Source: Amoebophrya sp. A120 (lineage: Eukaryota; Sar; Dinophyceae; Syndiniales; Amoebophryaceae). Taken from it: a DNA stretch of 64,000 bases. The stretch is taken from the NCBI GenBank assembly GCA_905178155.1, contig CAJINV010000015.1:519309-583308 (forward strand), given 5' to 3'. The notes beneath the pieces are model-generated. The model did not search any database. It worked only from the letters and a program-made list of their open reading frames with translations, and was not told the origin of the DNA. A program made the position numbers and the translations under genes. Shown here in pieces: positions 32,901 to 43,637 of the stretch. The first letter of the stretch is position 1, and the number at the start of each line of letters is the position of its first letter.

Positions 32901-35900
32901 CCACTTTGCCCTTGCAACCGTCTAGCTTCTTCCCCGCTTCTGCGCTGGCTTTTCGCTTTTCTATCAACTGTCTCTTCTGCTCGGTCAGCTCTATCCAGAG
33001 AAAAAAAATATCCATCTTCCCAATACATCTTTTGCGTGATTTGATAGTAGAAGACAGGTGACTACAAGCGCAGGCTGTAGACGTTCATGTTGTATTTTGC
33101 GTGACAAATAATTCATTGGATGAGGATGGGCGTAGTTCGTTCTCTGGCGATAAACTCCTGCTCTTTGTTAGTCTTTTCCTCTTTCAGCTCGCCAATTTTG
33201 GCTTTCGCCGTTTCCTTTTTCTGGCAAAATTCATCGTGCTCCTTGTCCAACTTTTCCAGTTCGGCGGTCAGTTTTTGGAGTTTCTCCTTTTCTATCCTCT
33301 CCAAAAGCATCGTACTGATTTCTGTTTTGCTAGTAGAAGTTTTTGCAATCTCAATCATGCATGGCAGGTATCTGCTCCTACCCTTCTTGAGCATGACAAC
33401 CTCCATTCCTTCTCCTGTGAAAAGTTGTAATCTAATGCATATAACTGCTTAGTACGATGCTTTATTTACCATGCGTATCCTCTTCCACGATCACATTTTG
33501 CTGCTGTTTCAAAGAATTCGCGGAATACCGACCTCCGCCGAAGTTTGCCATGCCGCGGGAAATGACAGAGCTGGAGTTCATCCTGGCATTTGCATTTATG
33601 CAAAGAAAAAAGTGTTACAGTTACACATTGTGTTGCACGACCGGCAACACAGACAACCTTTGTCATGCAGGAAATGCTTTGGAGACTCGTTTCCTTCGTG
33701 TTTTCCCTTATGATCTTTGCATTGCAAGTTTTCTCTGCCACACAGAGAAAATTTGTGATGCAGATACTCCAACAAATGTGTAACTGTAAGTAACACTTTT
33801 TTCTCGTGATAGCATTAGTGCTCCCTTTATTGTTGCCGTCACTCACGCTTGCCTGGAGCAACTCCAGCTGCGATTCCAGGTTCTCAATGTCGGTTTGCAT
33901 ATTGCCTGAAAATTAACCATCCCCATCCAATTTGTCATGCAAAACACGTAGTCAGTTCTGTGTTTGTGATGTAGAAAATGGATGGGGATGGTTGATTTTC
34001 ACGGAATATTGCAGCCTCGTCTCCTCCATACGCAGCTTTTCCCGCGCCCGTTTCTGCTGCAAATCCAGTGCACGTATGTCTCTTATCGGGGACGGCGGAT
34101 TTGAATTTTTTGAAGAAGAAGATGATGCACCACCACGACCGTGCTGGGTGTTTTTGCTTGATGCTGCTCCGGGCGGGGGAATGTTCTCCTTGTCTAGCTC
34201 TTCGACGGGTACCATTTCCACGTCCTGATCCTCGTTTGGGTTTGGACTGTGAACCTGTAATCCGAATAAATAATCGCCGTCACCTCCAATTATTTCGCCG
34301 TCGTCGACAAAAATTTCGTCGTTCAGCTCTTTGAAGAACGACCCCACGATGCCCTGGATTTCTTTCTCGATCTTCACCTGTTTCGTCTCGTTTTCTTTGA
34401 TGTCAGTTTCCTTTTCTTTCTTCTCTTTCTCGCACTTGTCCAGCTGCGGCCGCAAGACGGAATCCCTTTCTTTTTTCTTTCGTTTCAGATCTTCCTCCGA
34501 GCGGTTCAACCGCATCGTCTGCTCGGTTATGCGGTTCTGCAGCCTCTGCAAATCCGATTCCAGTGCTGTTTTCTCCCGTTGTCCGGCAGATTATGCATTG
34601 CACAAGTATCGTACTAGGTAGTAGTAGGCAATGCAAGTCTACTACTTTAAGCTCGAAAAAATATCGCCCCAACTTGTTCTGGTGCTGCTTGCAAAATGAG
34701 CGCAAAAATCCAAAAAGCCGCCTGCTCCCCACGGGTGAGGAGCGATTCCTAGGCGGCAGAACGGCTGAGACAAAAACAAAAAATCGCGCAACTTTTGAAA
34801 ATTGGCCAGCGTCTGCTGTTTAAGAAATAACCGCAAAAACCGAAAAAACCGCCGGCCCACGGGTGAGGAGCGATTCCAAGGCGGCAGACCGGCAGAGGCA
34901 AATGAAAAAAAACTTGCAATTTTCGCAAATTAGCCAGCGTCTGTTGTTTGAAAAATGACCGCAAAAATCGAAAAAAACGCCGGCCCACCGGTGAGGAGCG
35001 ATTCCAAGGCGGCAGAACGGCAGAGGCAAATGAAAAAAAACTTGCAATTTGCGAAAATTGGCCAGCGTCAACTGTTTGAAAAATGGCCGCAAAAACCAAA
35101 AAAACCGCCGGCCCACGGGGGAGGAGCGATTCCTAGGCGGCAGAAGCAGAACGGCTGAGGCAAAGACAGAAATAAAGTCCTAGCATGAAAAATGGAGCTT
35201 GTCGTAATGCGGGTCTTCCCTAAGAGAGGGATTTGCACTGCATGACTGCAATTACAACTACGAATACGATACATTTGCAGAGCATACCAATTCCAAATTG
35301 ACGATTTGTAAAACGTTTTTGTCGATCTGCTCCAGCCGGGAAGAAGCGTGTTGGAGTTGCTGGATGTCAAACTTTATCAAATGCAAAAGTGTCTGGGTCT
35401 GGAACAAAGCAACTTGTCATGCTAAATCTGAATCATGTAAAAATCTGTGTTGCATGATTGCCAGAAGCTGCCCACTTTTGACCTAATCGAGAGGCAGTGT
35501 CTCATGCAGGATAGGCATGATAGAGCTAACACAGAATCTGTCATGCTAGTCCTACATACCAGACCTCATGGGTCAGGGAAAACCTGCATGACAAGTCTGG
35601 CATTCTTCCAGACCCAGACATTTTTGCATTTGATAAACTTCGTGCCGCCCTCCTGCGTGGCGTCGGAATTCACCGTCATGTTTCCGTTCGGTTTGATCAT
35701 CTCACCATGCAGCTATCCTGAGTGAAAACGTACCCACACCATAGTTGTCATGCAAATCTGCATGCTTAAAATGTTTGCCATGCGGAGCCCCATGAGAAGC
35801 ATTGTCTAATGGTGTTTTGAAATTTGTCATGCTCCAATCAGCATGAGAGACTAGATCTGTAATGCTGCTGAACTAGCTCAAACAGCACTACACTACGCGT

Positions 35901-38900
35901 CCAAATTTGTCATGCGAAACAAGCAAAGTTGGCCGATATGTCTAGCAGATTTTCCATCTTGACTCTGGTGTGGCTACGTTTTTACTCAGGATAGCAGCGT
36001 GACGATCTTCAGGCCGTGGTCCCTGCGTTTCAACACCTTCGGCAATTGCTCGTACGCAACCTTCCGCGCGACTTCCAAATTTTCAACAATGATCGTGTTG
36101 GAGAGCATATGGAAAGAAAAAAGTTCGTCACATCGCCCCTACGTTGCAGGCTTTGCATCACAAATTTTCTAGCGTCGCAGCTTTCTACTTGTATTGCAGA
36201 AACAAGAGAAATCGCGTATGAAATTCGACTGCTGTGCATTTCCACGCATTACAGACAGTTTTGTATTGCAAGAATGCGCATGAGGGATCGTGACGAACTT
36301 TTCTTGTTCGATAGAGCAAATAATTGAACGCGGTCTGGAACGTGCTCCGACCAGCTCCGTTTGGACCTAGGGCAGACGAGCTGCTGTATGCATTGCAAAA
36401 GTATCGTACTCGTAGAAATGCATTACAAATTTTCTCAGACTCTGACTCAGCATGAGTAGAAATAAAATTTGTAATGCGGATTTACATTACGAAAAGGATT
36501 TGTAATGCATGATTGCAATTTACTACGAGTACGATACTTTTGCACAGCATATGCTGCCGCCTGGCACAACTTTGTATCCCCCTCCGATGGAGAGAATTTG
36601 CAGCGCGGGGACGACGTGCTTCTTCAAAAATGGGTCATCCTGCGTAAAAATGTCCATCCCCTATAGTCAAGATGGGAAATCGGCTAGACAAATCCACAAG
36701 TTTTGGCGCTGGTGCATGACAAGATTCGGGACGTACTATAGTCCTGCCTAGGTAGCCCGGACGCATCACAAATCCGCTCTATTATCGCGATTCCCGCATG
36801 ACAAATTGCCAAACTACACAGTTTGTGGAAAATGCCCGCCATGCGGGCCCGCATGACAGATGTTCTGAGCAAGCAGATTTGCATGACAACTCTGGGGTGG
36901 GGACGTTTTTCCTCACAATATGGGTCCTGCATGATTCGCGGGTCGAGCAGCGAGGCGTTGTCGCCCTTGTAGCCCCGCAGGTCCTATCCTGTGCAAAAGT
37001 ATCGTACTCGTACTGCAATCATGCATTACAAATCTTTTTCTTAAGGTAAATCAGCAACACAAATTTCTCATGCCGAGAAAATTTGTAATGCATTTATAAG
37101 AGTACGATACTTTTGCAATGCATAAGTCTTCCTTCCGGAGAGGGATAAACGTCATGGGCTCGAGGTGCTTTGCCTTCAAAAACATCACGCACTTCTTGCA
37201 GGTCGTGGCGGTATCGCACAAAATCGCGTCGAGGTAAAAGCCAATCGCCACATTCAAGGCAACCCGGTATTTCTTGTTCGTAGGCTTGCACAAGTCGCAA
37301 ATCCGGCCGAAAACTCCGGGAATGGTTTGCGTCATGTTCTATGAGAGTGCACAACTCGTCCCCCTCGTTCTCATCTCTCTTGTATGAAATCGCAAGTACT
37401 CGTCCAGTAGTTCTTGCCATATAAATGAGAGGGAGGGCCGCGGGTTGGAGTTGTGCTCTTTCATATCTCCTTGCTGACGTTGAAAAGGCGCTGCTCACGC
37501 TCCAGTTGCCGTTGAGAAATCGTGCCGGACTGAACTCCGTCGAGAATGGTGCGCTGATAAAGGTTTTTTCAACGGAAATAAAATGCTCTATTTGGTGGTC
37601 ATGCGCCGCAACCAGAACTGCTATTAGAAGTTGGTGGGCTGTGGTTGTAACATTTTGCAATATCATGCACTGGTAGACAGGTGGCTGCACGTTCGTTCTC
37701 AACCGATTATACCTTTTGGAAAAGTCATGTACTACTAGTAAAAAGCATGTGTTGTAGAAGACAACACCACTTCCAAGTCTATTTGATAGTACCTTCTCTT
37801 CATTCAGTGTGCGTTTTTCCTTTGCCCACTTCTCTTCCAGATTTTGTCTCACCGCCGATAGCTCCGTTTTCTTCTGCGCACTGCTTGCTTTCAGGTTCTC
37901 CAAGACCTCCATTTGTGACTCCACCTGCTCTGCGAACTGCACGATCTGGCTCTCGTTTGTCGTGAGCCGAGTATCGACAGGAAATATCTTCGTCCCGCAC
38001 ACGAAGTACAAATGCGTTTTCCGCATGACAAGGTTTTGCTTTTCCTGGAAGCCTCTTCAGCATGACAAGTTGCTTGTTCTAAGAAAGAAGTTGTTGAGAT
38101 TGGTGACGCATTTTGTTTTGTACATGTACAACGGGAAATAAAATTTGTATTGCATACCGAGATTTTAGATTCGCCAAATCGGCTTGCTTGCGCTGCAAGT
38201 GGTGCTGCTCGGAGGAGAGCTGGTACTCCAAATCTCGTATCCACTGCAAAAGTATCGTATTTAATCGTAGTAATCGCACTCATGCATTACAAATTTTTTT
38301 GTTAACGGTAAATCCGCATTACAAATTGAATTGCCAATGCTGAGAGAATTTGTCATGCGATTTCTACTAATAGATACGATAGCTTTTGTTTGCAATCCAT
38401 ATCTCGCTGCTCGTCAATCATGGCTAGCGGGATGGAAGACTCCGAATTTTTCATATGGGAGTGTCAGGATCGAAATGGACAAAATCGAAAAACTTGTGAT
38501 GCTTAAAATGTAGGGCACGCGCGGCCTGTATTGGGGAGCAGGCAAATGAGGCCGATTCTTGTAAGCCTGTTTAGGGGTATGCAATGCGCTGCCAGAGTAG
38601 CATAACAGGAGCAGTCTTCTTTGTACAAACAGCATGACAGGCTGAATTTTGGTGCTCCCGAAATTTGTCATGCGCGACTTAGAAACTGCGTTCGAACTGG
38701 AATCCATTTTATGCATGACAAATTATTTCGATTTTGTCATTTCGATTCTGGCACCTCCATATTTCACTGCCTGTTTGTATCGGTGTTCTTGCTCCGTGGA
38801 CTTGAAAGGAAGTTTGCAGCTTTCGATTTTCCGCTGAACCTTCTCCAGATGCTTTATGGATTGCAAAAGTGTCTGGGTCTGGAAGATTGCAGCTTGTGAT

Positions 38901-41900
38901 GCTGTCTTTGGATTCTAGTTCTACATGAAATCTGTATTGCATGAACTGCAAAAGTGGTCCAGTTTTCGCTACGCGGAGAGGGAATTTCTCATGCCGTATG
39001 GGCATCAGGAAGCATTTACAAAATCTGTGATGCTAGAGCATGCATCAGAGGAAGCATGGGTCATGCAAAACATGCATGACAGACGTTGCATTTTTCCAGA
39101 CCCAGACATTTTTGCAGTTGATATGCTTCTGCAAACTTCCGATATCCTGCTTCTTGTGGTCGCACTGCTTTTCGATCTCGTTTTTCTTCTTCTCGCAATG
39201 CTCTAACTGCTGCTTGCGGTCTTGCAGCTGCCGCTCTAGTTGCCCTTTCTCCGTCCGGAGTTTCTTGTGATTCTCGGTTAGGAACTATGCAATACAAATA
39301 ATTTCCCGCCCACGTTCATCTACAAAATGCATTTTTTACAACATCGCCCACTACTTAGTAGAGAAGCATGCCATTTGTCACACTGAAGGGGATTGAAAAT
39401 GAAAATTCTTGACATGCAGCCGACGCATCTCCATGCCGTGTACGGGAAAAATAAATTCTTTATGGATATCAACAGGTCGGAAAACGCTGCTGCACTCGCC
39501 TGGTCGTTTGCCCCCGTGGTTCCGAAAAGATGGCCGTGCGCCGGCACGCCCGCACTTGTCTTCGTCAGCTTTTGAATCTGCAGGCTTAGTTGGTTCACTT
39601 GCTCTTCCTTCTGTTTGCAGGATTTCAGTTCTTCCTTGTACGCACTCTCCGCTTCCTTTTTCGTGGCTTTCAGCTCTCCAAACTTTTGCTTTTCCTTGGT
39701 TAGTATGCGATGCAAAAATACTATCGTATTCGTATAAATGCATTACAAATTTCTCAGCATGAGAAATGAAATCTGTAATGCTGATTTACCTTAAGAAAAA
39801 GATTTGTAATGCATGATTGCAATATGAGTACGATATTTTTGCACAGGATAATTAGAGAGACCTCGATCGTGTTCATCCTGTAGAGGTAAAATTCTTTATC
39901 AACTGTAAAAATGTCTGGGTCTGGAAGAATGCAACTTGTGATGCTGTGTTTCGATGTCTAAAAAATTTGTGTTGCATGAGCAGCAAAAGGAATCTAATTT
40001 TTGCTACGCGGAGAGGGCATTTGTCATGCGGAATGGGCATCAAGAATCCCTCAAAAAACCTGTGATGCTAGGGCATACATTACAGGCATCATGGGTCATG
40101 AGAACTATGCATGACAAATCTTGCATTCTTCCAGACCCAGACATTTTTACAATCCATATTCTTTCAACAACAACGATCTTTCCTCGTTTAATTGCCGGTA
40201 CTTTTCCGCCTCCTGCTTTTGAAACTCGACCTGTTTCTTCTCCGTGATCACTTGTCGCTTCTTATCACAGCCAAAAGTGTTAACGTTAACGAAATTTGTG
40301 ATGCAGTAAATCATCACAAAACGTGCCCATGTTTGTCATGCATAGCATGCATACTAGGCAAAACCTGTCATGCATATCTGCAACCTATGAAAACCGTTAA
40401 CGTTAACACTTTTTTGTTGGATACTTCTTGCTGAAGAGCAGCCGGAGCTTTTCCTCCGAGTTTTTCTTTTCCTTCTCCAGCGCTTCACATTCCTTCTGGT
40501 ACAGGTCCGACCCGCATATTCGCTCGAAGAACCGCGTCAGCTCCATGCCCTGCCGGTTGGCCAGGGATTCGACGTCCCCTTGGAAGACCAGGAAGCTTTA
40601 TCCTGAGCAAAAAGGTCCCCGCCCTCTAGTCAAGATGGGAAATCTGCTAGACAAATCAGTCAGCTTTGGTTGTTGCGCATGCCAAGTCTGACCTCGTAGC
40701 GTGATCCTTTTTAGCGTCTTGTTCAGCAGCATCACAGATCTGGTCTATCACGCTGATTGGAGCATTACAAATTATTCCAAAATACGGCCAGAAAATTCTT
40801 GTCGTGGTGTTCCGGCGCATGAGCAACGTTCTGAGCATGCAGATTTGCATTACAACCGTGGAACGGGGACGTTTTTCCACAGGATAAGTTTCTCGCCTTC
40901 GTCAGGATTTTGATCTTCTCCAAAACTTTCTGGTAAAATTCCGTCGTGACCTATCCCGTGCAAAAGTTTCGCACTCGTATAAATGCAAGTCTTGCAAATT
41001 TTTTTCTTATCGTAAATCCGCATTACAAATTTTATTTCTCATGCGGAGGAAACTTGTAATGCATTTATACGAGTACGATAATTTTGCAATTCATATGACC
41101 GGCTTTTTGTTGATTTTGTAGGTTGAATCCCCCGTCCGACCGTTGATGTAGCGCCCGAACAGGAGGGGGTGGTAGGATCGAGTGAGAGTAGACGAAGATG
41201 AGGTAGTCTGCTGCTGCATATTAAGTGGCTGCGGTGCTGAGGAAGATGAGGAGGAAGAACTACCCGCCGCTACGCCCGGCCCGGCTGCAACTGGATTCGA
41301 CCCCGCGAGGACCAACTCCCCACTTGACGACGAGGAGTTCGTCGCGTAACTGTTTTCCGCAAGCACGATCCCGGCTCGCTGCAGCATTTGGTGGAGCTTC
41401 TCCGAACGGGTGAGCCGGATTTTGTGGTTTTTCTTCCCGGATCTACTGGCGCCGGCGCGGCGATTTTTTGTACTTGATTGATTCATTCCCTGCTTGGTCA
41501 TTTTGTTCCCCCGTTTCGATGGACCACCTCCAGGAGTCTTTTGGTCGAAGTTAGCGAGATCGTTGATGTTCTCTTCGTCCTCCCCAAAAACCTCATCCTC
41601 AAGGTCTAAATCGTTCAGCTGCAAGTTGTTGTTCCGCCCGCGTTTCAGGTTTTTCTTCTTGCCAGTCGTGGTTAGTGCTTTTTTGTTTCTCGTCAGTTTT
41701 CCGTCCTTGTTCCTCCCTGCACTCTTCTGGAGGTTCTCGTTTTGGTTTTTCATATCAGCATCAGTATTGTAGTCCTCCTCTTCATCCTCGCTGTTGTAGT
41801 CGTCTCCTTCTGATGAGGAAGAATCGTCAAACTCACTTTCCTCGTCGAAGTCTCCTAGTAATCCTGCTTGATGGTCAACTACATCAGTTGGATTTATCCC

Positions 41901-42459
41901 GCGATCCTTCTTCCCATCCAGCCAGAACTCCAGCTCCACACTCCCCTCCCGACCGTCTACCACTATCAAATGTAAAAATGTCTGGGTCTGGAAAAAAGAA
42001 GTGTTTGTCATGCATATTTAGCACGACCCCTGATGTCTCTGATGCATGCCCTAGCATCCCAGATTTGTTGCGGGCTTTGCGATGCCTGTCCAGCATGAGA
42101 AATACCCTCTCCGCGTAACAAAAAATGGACCTCTTTTGCTGGTCACGCAATACAGATTCTGTGTAGAATCCAAGGACAGCATCACAAGTTGCAACCTTCC
42201 AGAGGACCCAGACATTTTTGCATTTCATAACCACATCTGCGGGCTCATTTGGCTTCCGGTGCACCAGGTCCTTCAGCGAGTTTCCCCGCAAGTCCTTCGC
42301 CTGGATCCCGAGCACGAAGCCGAACGCATCCACCAAGTTGGATTTCCCGGACCCGTTGGGGCCAATCACACAGGTGAAGTCCAGGAAGGGGCCGATGTTG
42401 GTGGGCTTTTCGTAGGACTTGAAATTCGCCAACTTCAGCTGGTGGACGCGGCCGGACAT
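29958..42459 (-). CDS. SMC1: SMC1 cohesin ATPase subunit, 31 exons
   Basis: SMC1 pairs with SMC3 in the cohesin ring that holds sister chromatids together. Seen in order: N-terminal VHQLKLANFKSYE and Walker A VIGPNGSGKSNLVDAFGFVLG (exon 1); ARNFLVFQGDVES; long coiled coil (KEKRTLNEEKRTILDGVQSG and others); hinge (GVFGRICDLCKPTNKKYRVA, then CKKCVMFLKAKHLEPMTFIPL); second coiled coil; GGRAFLDLENPEWPFEGGI; ABC signature LLSGGEKTLAALALLFA; Walker B PPFLILDEVDAALD; then IIVISLKDKFFSKSEGLVGVY. Removal of 28 introners and 2 GT-AG introns keeps one frame of about 1,900 codons. That is much longer than the usual ~1,230 because of an acidic/Ser-rich insert of about 250 residues in the N-terminal head (41130-41880), polar inserts in the C-terminal coil (34070-34250, 32100-32650) and a long Gly/Ser tail. 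Confidence 0.95.
30709..30926. mobile_element. Introner, divergent family B
   Basis: Tips TATCAACTGCAAACATGTGT and TATGCAGTGCAAATAGGCAG; CCCAGGTCTGG near each end; TSD CCAC. Removal restores LENPEWPFEGG. Confidence 0.85.
31099..31248. mobile_element. Introner, family A
   Basis: Tips TATCCTGTGCAAAAGTATCG and TGTGAATTGCAAAAGTAACG; TSD TGTTG exact. Confidence 0.85.
31291..31399. mobile_element. Introner, family F
   Basis: Tips TATCCCCTGAAAATTATCCA and TATTCCCTGAAAATTAACC; TSD GGTCC exact. Removal joins YADL to TATYE. Confidence 0.9.
31606..31844. mobile_element. Introner, family G
   Basis: Tip TATGAGAGTGCA(C/G)AACT at both ends; TSD AACCG. Removal joins KQELDG to LRPNL, an SMC1-typical position. 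Confidence 0.9.
32098..32377. mobile_element. Introner, family C
   Basis: Tips TATCCTGTGTAAAAACGTCC and TATCCTGAGTAAAAATGTCC; TSD CTGCT exact. Lies in a poly-Ser insert. Confidence 0.9.
32718..32888 (-). other. Ordinary GT-AG intron in SMC1
   Basis: Donor CTGCAAG/GTATTAG, acceptor TCTATCAG/GTTGGC. No TIR or TSD. Joins VESLQ to GWRSDLW in frame. Confidence 0.85.
32992..33152. mobile_element. Introner, family F
   Basis: Tips TATCCAGAGAAAAAAAATAT and TATCGCCAGAGAACGAACTA; flanks AGCTC/AACTC. Removal joins NKEQE to LTEQK. Confidence 0.8.
33293..33478. mobile_element. Introner, divergent family A
   Basis: Tips TATCCTCTCCAAAAGCATCG and TACGCATGGTAAATAAAGCA; flanks TCCTTTTC/TCCTCTTC. Joins NVIVE to KEKLQ. 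Confidence 0.75.
33597..33811. mobile_element. Introner, family J
   Basis: Tips TATGCAAAGAAAAAAGTGTT and TATCACGAGAAAAAAGTGTT; TSD GCATT exact. A longer imperfect TIR continues inward (TTACAGTTACACAT). Confidence 0.9.
33900..34008. mobile_element. Introner, family F
   Basis: Tips TATTGCCTGAAAATTAACCA and TATTCCGTGAAAATCAACCA; TSD TTGCA exact. Removal joins ETRLQ to TDIEN. Confidence 0.9.
34592..35286. mobile_element. Introner, family A, expanded by a tandem repeat
   Basis: Tips TATGCATTGCACAAGTATCG and TATGCTCTGCAAATGTATCG. No clear TSD. Interior holds 3.7 tandem copies of a 128-131 bp unit (see 34702-35170). Removal joins NLEL to AGQREK, keeping the coiled coil. Confidence 0.8.
34702..35170. 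repeat. 128-bp tandem repeat inside an introner
   Basis: Units start with GCAAAAA(T/C)C near 34702, 34833, 34961 and 35089. Each holds GGTGAGGAGCGATTCC-type and GGCGGCAGA blocks and an A-rich half. Last copy is partial. Confidence 0.9.
35375..35635. mobile_element. Introner, family B
   Basis: Tips TATCAAATGCAAAAGTGTCT and TATCAAATGCAAAAATGTCT; TSD AACTT exact. Removal joins GGTK to FDIQQ. Confidence 0.9.
35714..35993. mobile_element. Introner, family C
   Basis: Tips TATCCTGAGTGAAAACGTAC and TATCCTGAGTAAAAACGTAG; TSD GCAGC exact. Confidence 0.9.
36108..36313. mobile_element. Introner, family I
   Basis: Tips TATGGAAAGAAAAAAGTTCG and TATCGAACAAGAAAAGTTCG; TSD GAGCA exact. Joins FNYLL to SNTII. 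Confidence 0.9.
36388..36551. mobile_element. Introner, family A
   Basis: Tips TATGCATTGCAAAAGTATCG and TATGCTGTGCAAAAGTATCG; TSD TGCTG exact. Confidence 0.9.
36636..36920. mobile_element. Introner, family C
   Basis: Tips CATCCTGCGTAAAAATGTCC and TATTGTGAGGAAAAACGTCC; TSD TGGGT exact. Confidence 0.9.
36985..37124. mobile_element. Introner, family A
   Basis: Tips TATCCTGTGCAAAAGTATCG and TATGCATTGCAAAAGTATCG; flanks AGGTCC/AAGTCT. Splits the SMC1 hinge after RKED. Confidence 0.85.
37340..37465. mobile_element. Introner, family G
   Basis: Tips TATGAGAGTGCACAACTCG and TATGAAAGAGCACAACTCC; flanks TTC/TCTCC. Lies just N-terminal to the hinge. Confidence 0.85.
37554..37792 (-). other. Ordinary GT-AG intron in SMC1
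   Basis: Donor GAAGAG-AAG/GTACTATC and acceptor TTTATCAG/CGCACC. Reading through it gives a 310-codon open frame that is an artefact; splicing instead restores the coiled coil RTILDGVQSGTISQRQLERE. Confidence 0.8.
37972..38156. mobile_element. Introner, family H
   Basis: Tips TATCGACAGGAAATATCTTC and TATGCAATACAAATTTTATT; TSD CCGAG exact. Joins NLKSR to LTTNE. Confidence 0.85.
38238..38401. mobile_element. Introner, family A
   Basis: Tips TATCCACTGCAAAAGTATCG and TATGGATTGCAAACAAAAGC; TSD TCTCG exact. Confidence 0.9.
38454..38761. mobile_element. Introner, family E
   Basis: Tips TATGGGAGTGTCAGGATCG and TATGGAGGTGCCAGAATCG; TSD TTTCA exact. Confidence 0.9.
38855..39123. mobile_element. Introner, family B
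   Basis: Tips TATGGATTGCAAAAGTGTCT and TATCAACTGCAAAAATGTCT; TSD TGCTT exact. Confidence 0.9.
39286..39468. mobile_element. Introner, divergent family H
   Basis: Tips TATGCAATACAAATAATTTC and TATCCATAAAGAATTTATTT; flank AAC. Joins AFSDL to FLTEN. Confidence 0.7.
39704..39850. mobile_element. Introner, family A
   Basis: Tips TATGCGATGCAAAAATACTA and TATCCTGTGCAAAAATATCG; TSD TTAG. Joins EVSL to TKEKQ. Confidence 0.9.
39897..40158. mobile_element. Introner, family B
   Basis: Tips TATCAACTGTAAAAATGTCT and TATGGATTGTAAAAATGTCT; TSD TTCTT exact. Confidence 0.9.
40263..40423. mobile_element. Introner, family D
   Basis: Tips TATCACAGCCAAAAGTGTTA and TATCCAACAAAAAAGTGTTA; TSD CTTCT exact. Confidence 0.9.
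40599..40886. mobile_element. Introner, family C
   Basis: Tips TATCCTGAGCAAAAAGGTCC and TATCCTGTGGAAAAACGTCC; flanks AGCTT/AGTTT. Removal restores ARNFLVFQGDVES. Confidence 0.9.
40952..41095. mobile_element. Introner, family A
   Basis: Tips TATCCCGTGCAAAAGTTTCG and TATGAATTGCAAAATTATCG; TSD TGACC exact. Confidence 0.9.
41964..42229. mobile_element. Introner, family B
   Basis: Tips TATCAAATGTAAAAATGTCT and TATGAAATGCAAAAATGTCT; TSD ACCAC exact. Joins EPADV to VDGRE. Confidence 0.9.
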
Positions 42460-43637
42460 GGTTTTTTTTTTTTGTGCTTTGATCAAAAAAATAAAAATTT
42501 GCTCTTTGTCAAGTATAATTTTGGTTCATGGTATACTGTACCTACTTGGTTTTGACACGCGCTAAAGAAAATTGCTAGTGTTTTTCAACGAATTTTTGAG
42601 CACACGATTTTTTCGGTCAGCTTCTCGTTGCTGAAAAGCAAAAAATACTTTCGTGTTTTAACAACTTCTCGCTCGGTGTCGACCTCTTTTTAACCTCAAG
42701 GTTGCATCTGTACAACCACTTTCACACGCGTTTTTGCTTTGCTGTTGCTCGCTGATGTCCGCCTACTTTTATTCGTTCATCTCAATGAAAATAGCCATAG
42801 AAGCCGTAGCCAAACTAGTACTAGCTCAAGAACATCAACTTCAACCCACACATGGAAGATGAAGTGGCCTTCTTCACCTGCCCATGATTACACAGTGCAA
42901 TCACGACAGCATTCGACAACTTTGCGTTTGGAAAAGTAAGTGAATGCACCTGCACAGCTTTGCGCACAACTTCTTATCATAATGCTGTGGTGTCGAAGTT
43001 GTCCCTCCTGTAGTCCATCTCATGATGTAACTGTATTCACACAACACCAGTTGTCTTGGAATTCACAGAATACAGAGACTGGCAAGAAATTCGCAGTTAG
43101 ATGGTATTCGTCAAGTCGTGGCAGCTCAAGACTGCCCCGCACTGAAAACTCCCGAGCTACGCGCTGTTGTGTGGAGATTCTCAAGCTGTATGATGCACAA
43201 CACGGGGCGAAATTTGCATGGTCAGCAACTACGAGCCGCCGTTTCATAGCGCCTGAAGTGCGGGTGAAGCAGACGGGTCATGCTGTTGATGCGGCGTCAA
43301 TCTACTTTTTACCCTTGAGCTGAATGGATATGAAGTCTTGTTCGACCGGTAAACTATTAATTATTCTATGTTCGTCTACTAGGACTTCTTGTCACGTCTT
43401 CTTCTTCTGAAAACATAGAACTTGCACATCCCCGCCGGATTGCTTGTATCAACGGAAAGACATCAACCCCTCCCCCTGTTGGCGAGCGGCCAAGGCAACA
43501 ATGCGACAGCATCATGAGCAGCAGGCGTTTAATTAGAAAAACGCATAGAGATAGAGCACCGTCATGCGTGTGCCACACAATGCATTCCAAGGACTGGAGT
43601 CAACGGACAAGCATGCGCATGGCTTATGTTGCCGAGG
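42460..43637. other. Intergenic stretch between SMC1 and the methyltransferase
   Basis: No introner in nearly 1.2 kb, which fits untranscribed or promoter DNA for SMC1. A T-run and A-run lie just before the SMC1 ATG. A plus-strand ORF (42940-43323) has no recognisable domain. Confidence 0.45.

Noticed and set aside
37094-38026. 310-codon uninterrupted minus-strand ORF
   Set aside because: It reads through a GT-AG intron (37554-37792) and two introners. The correct frame in 37466-37553 differs and gives a coiled coil that fits SMC1.
42940-43323. Plus-strand 127-codon gene
   Set aside because: No recognisable domain and opposite to every supported gene; composition not distinct from the surrounding non-coding DNA.
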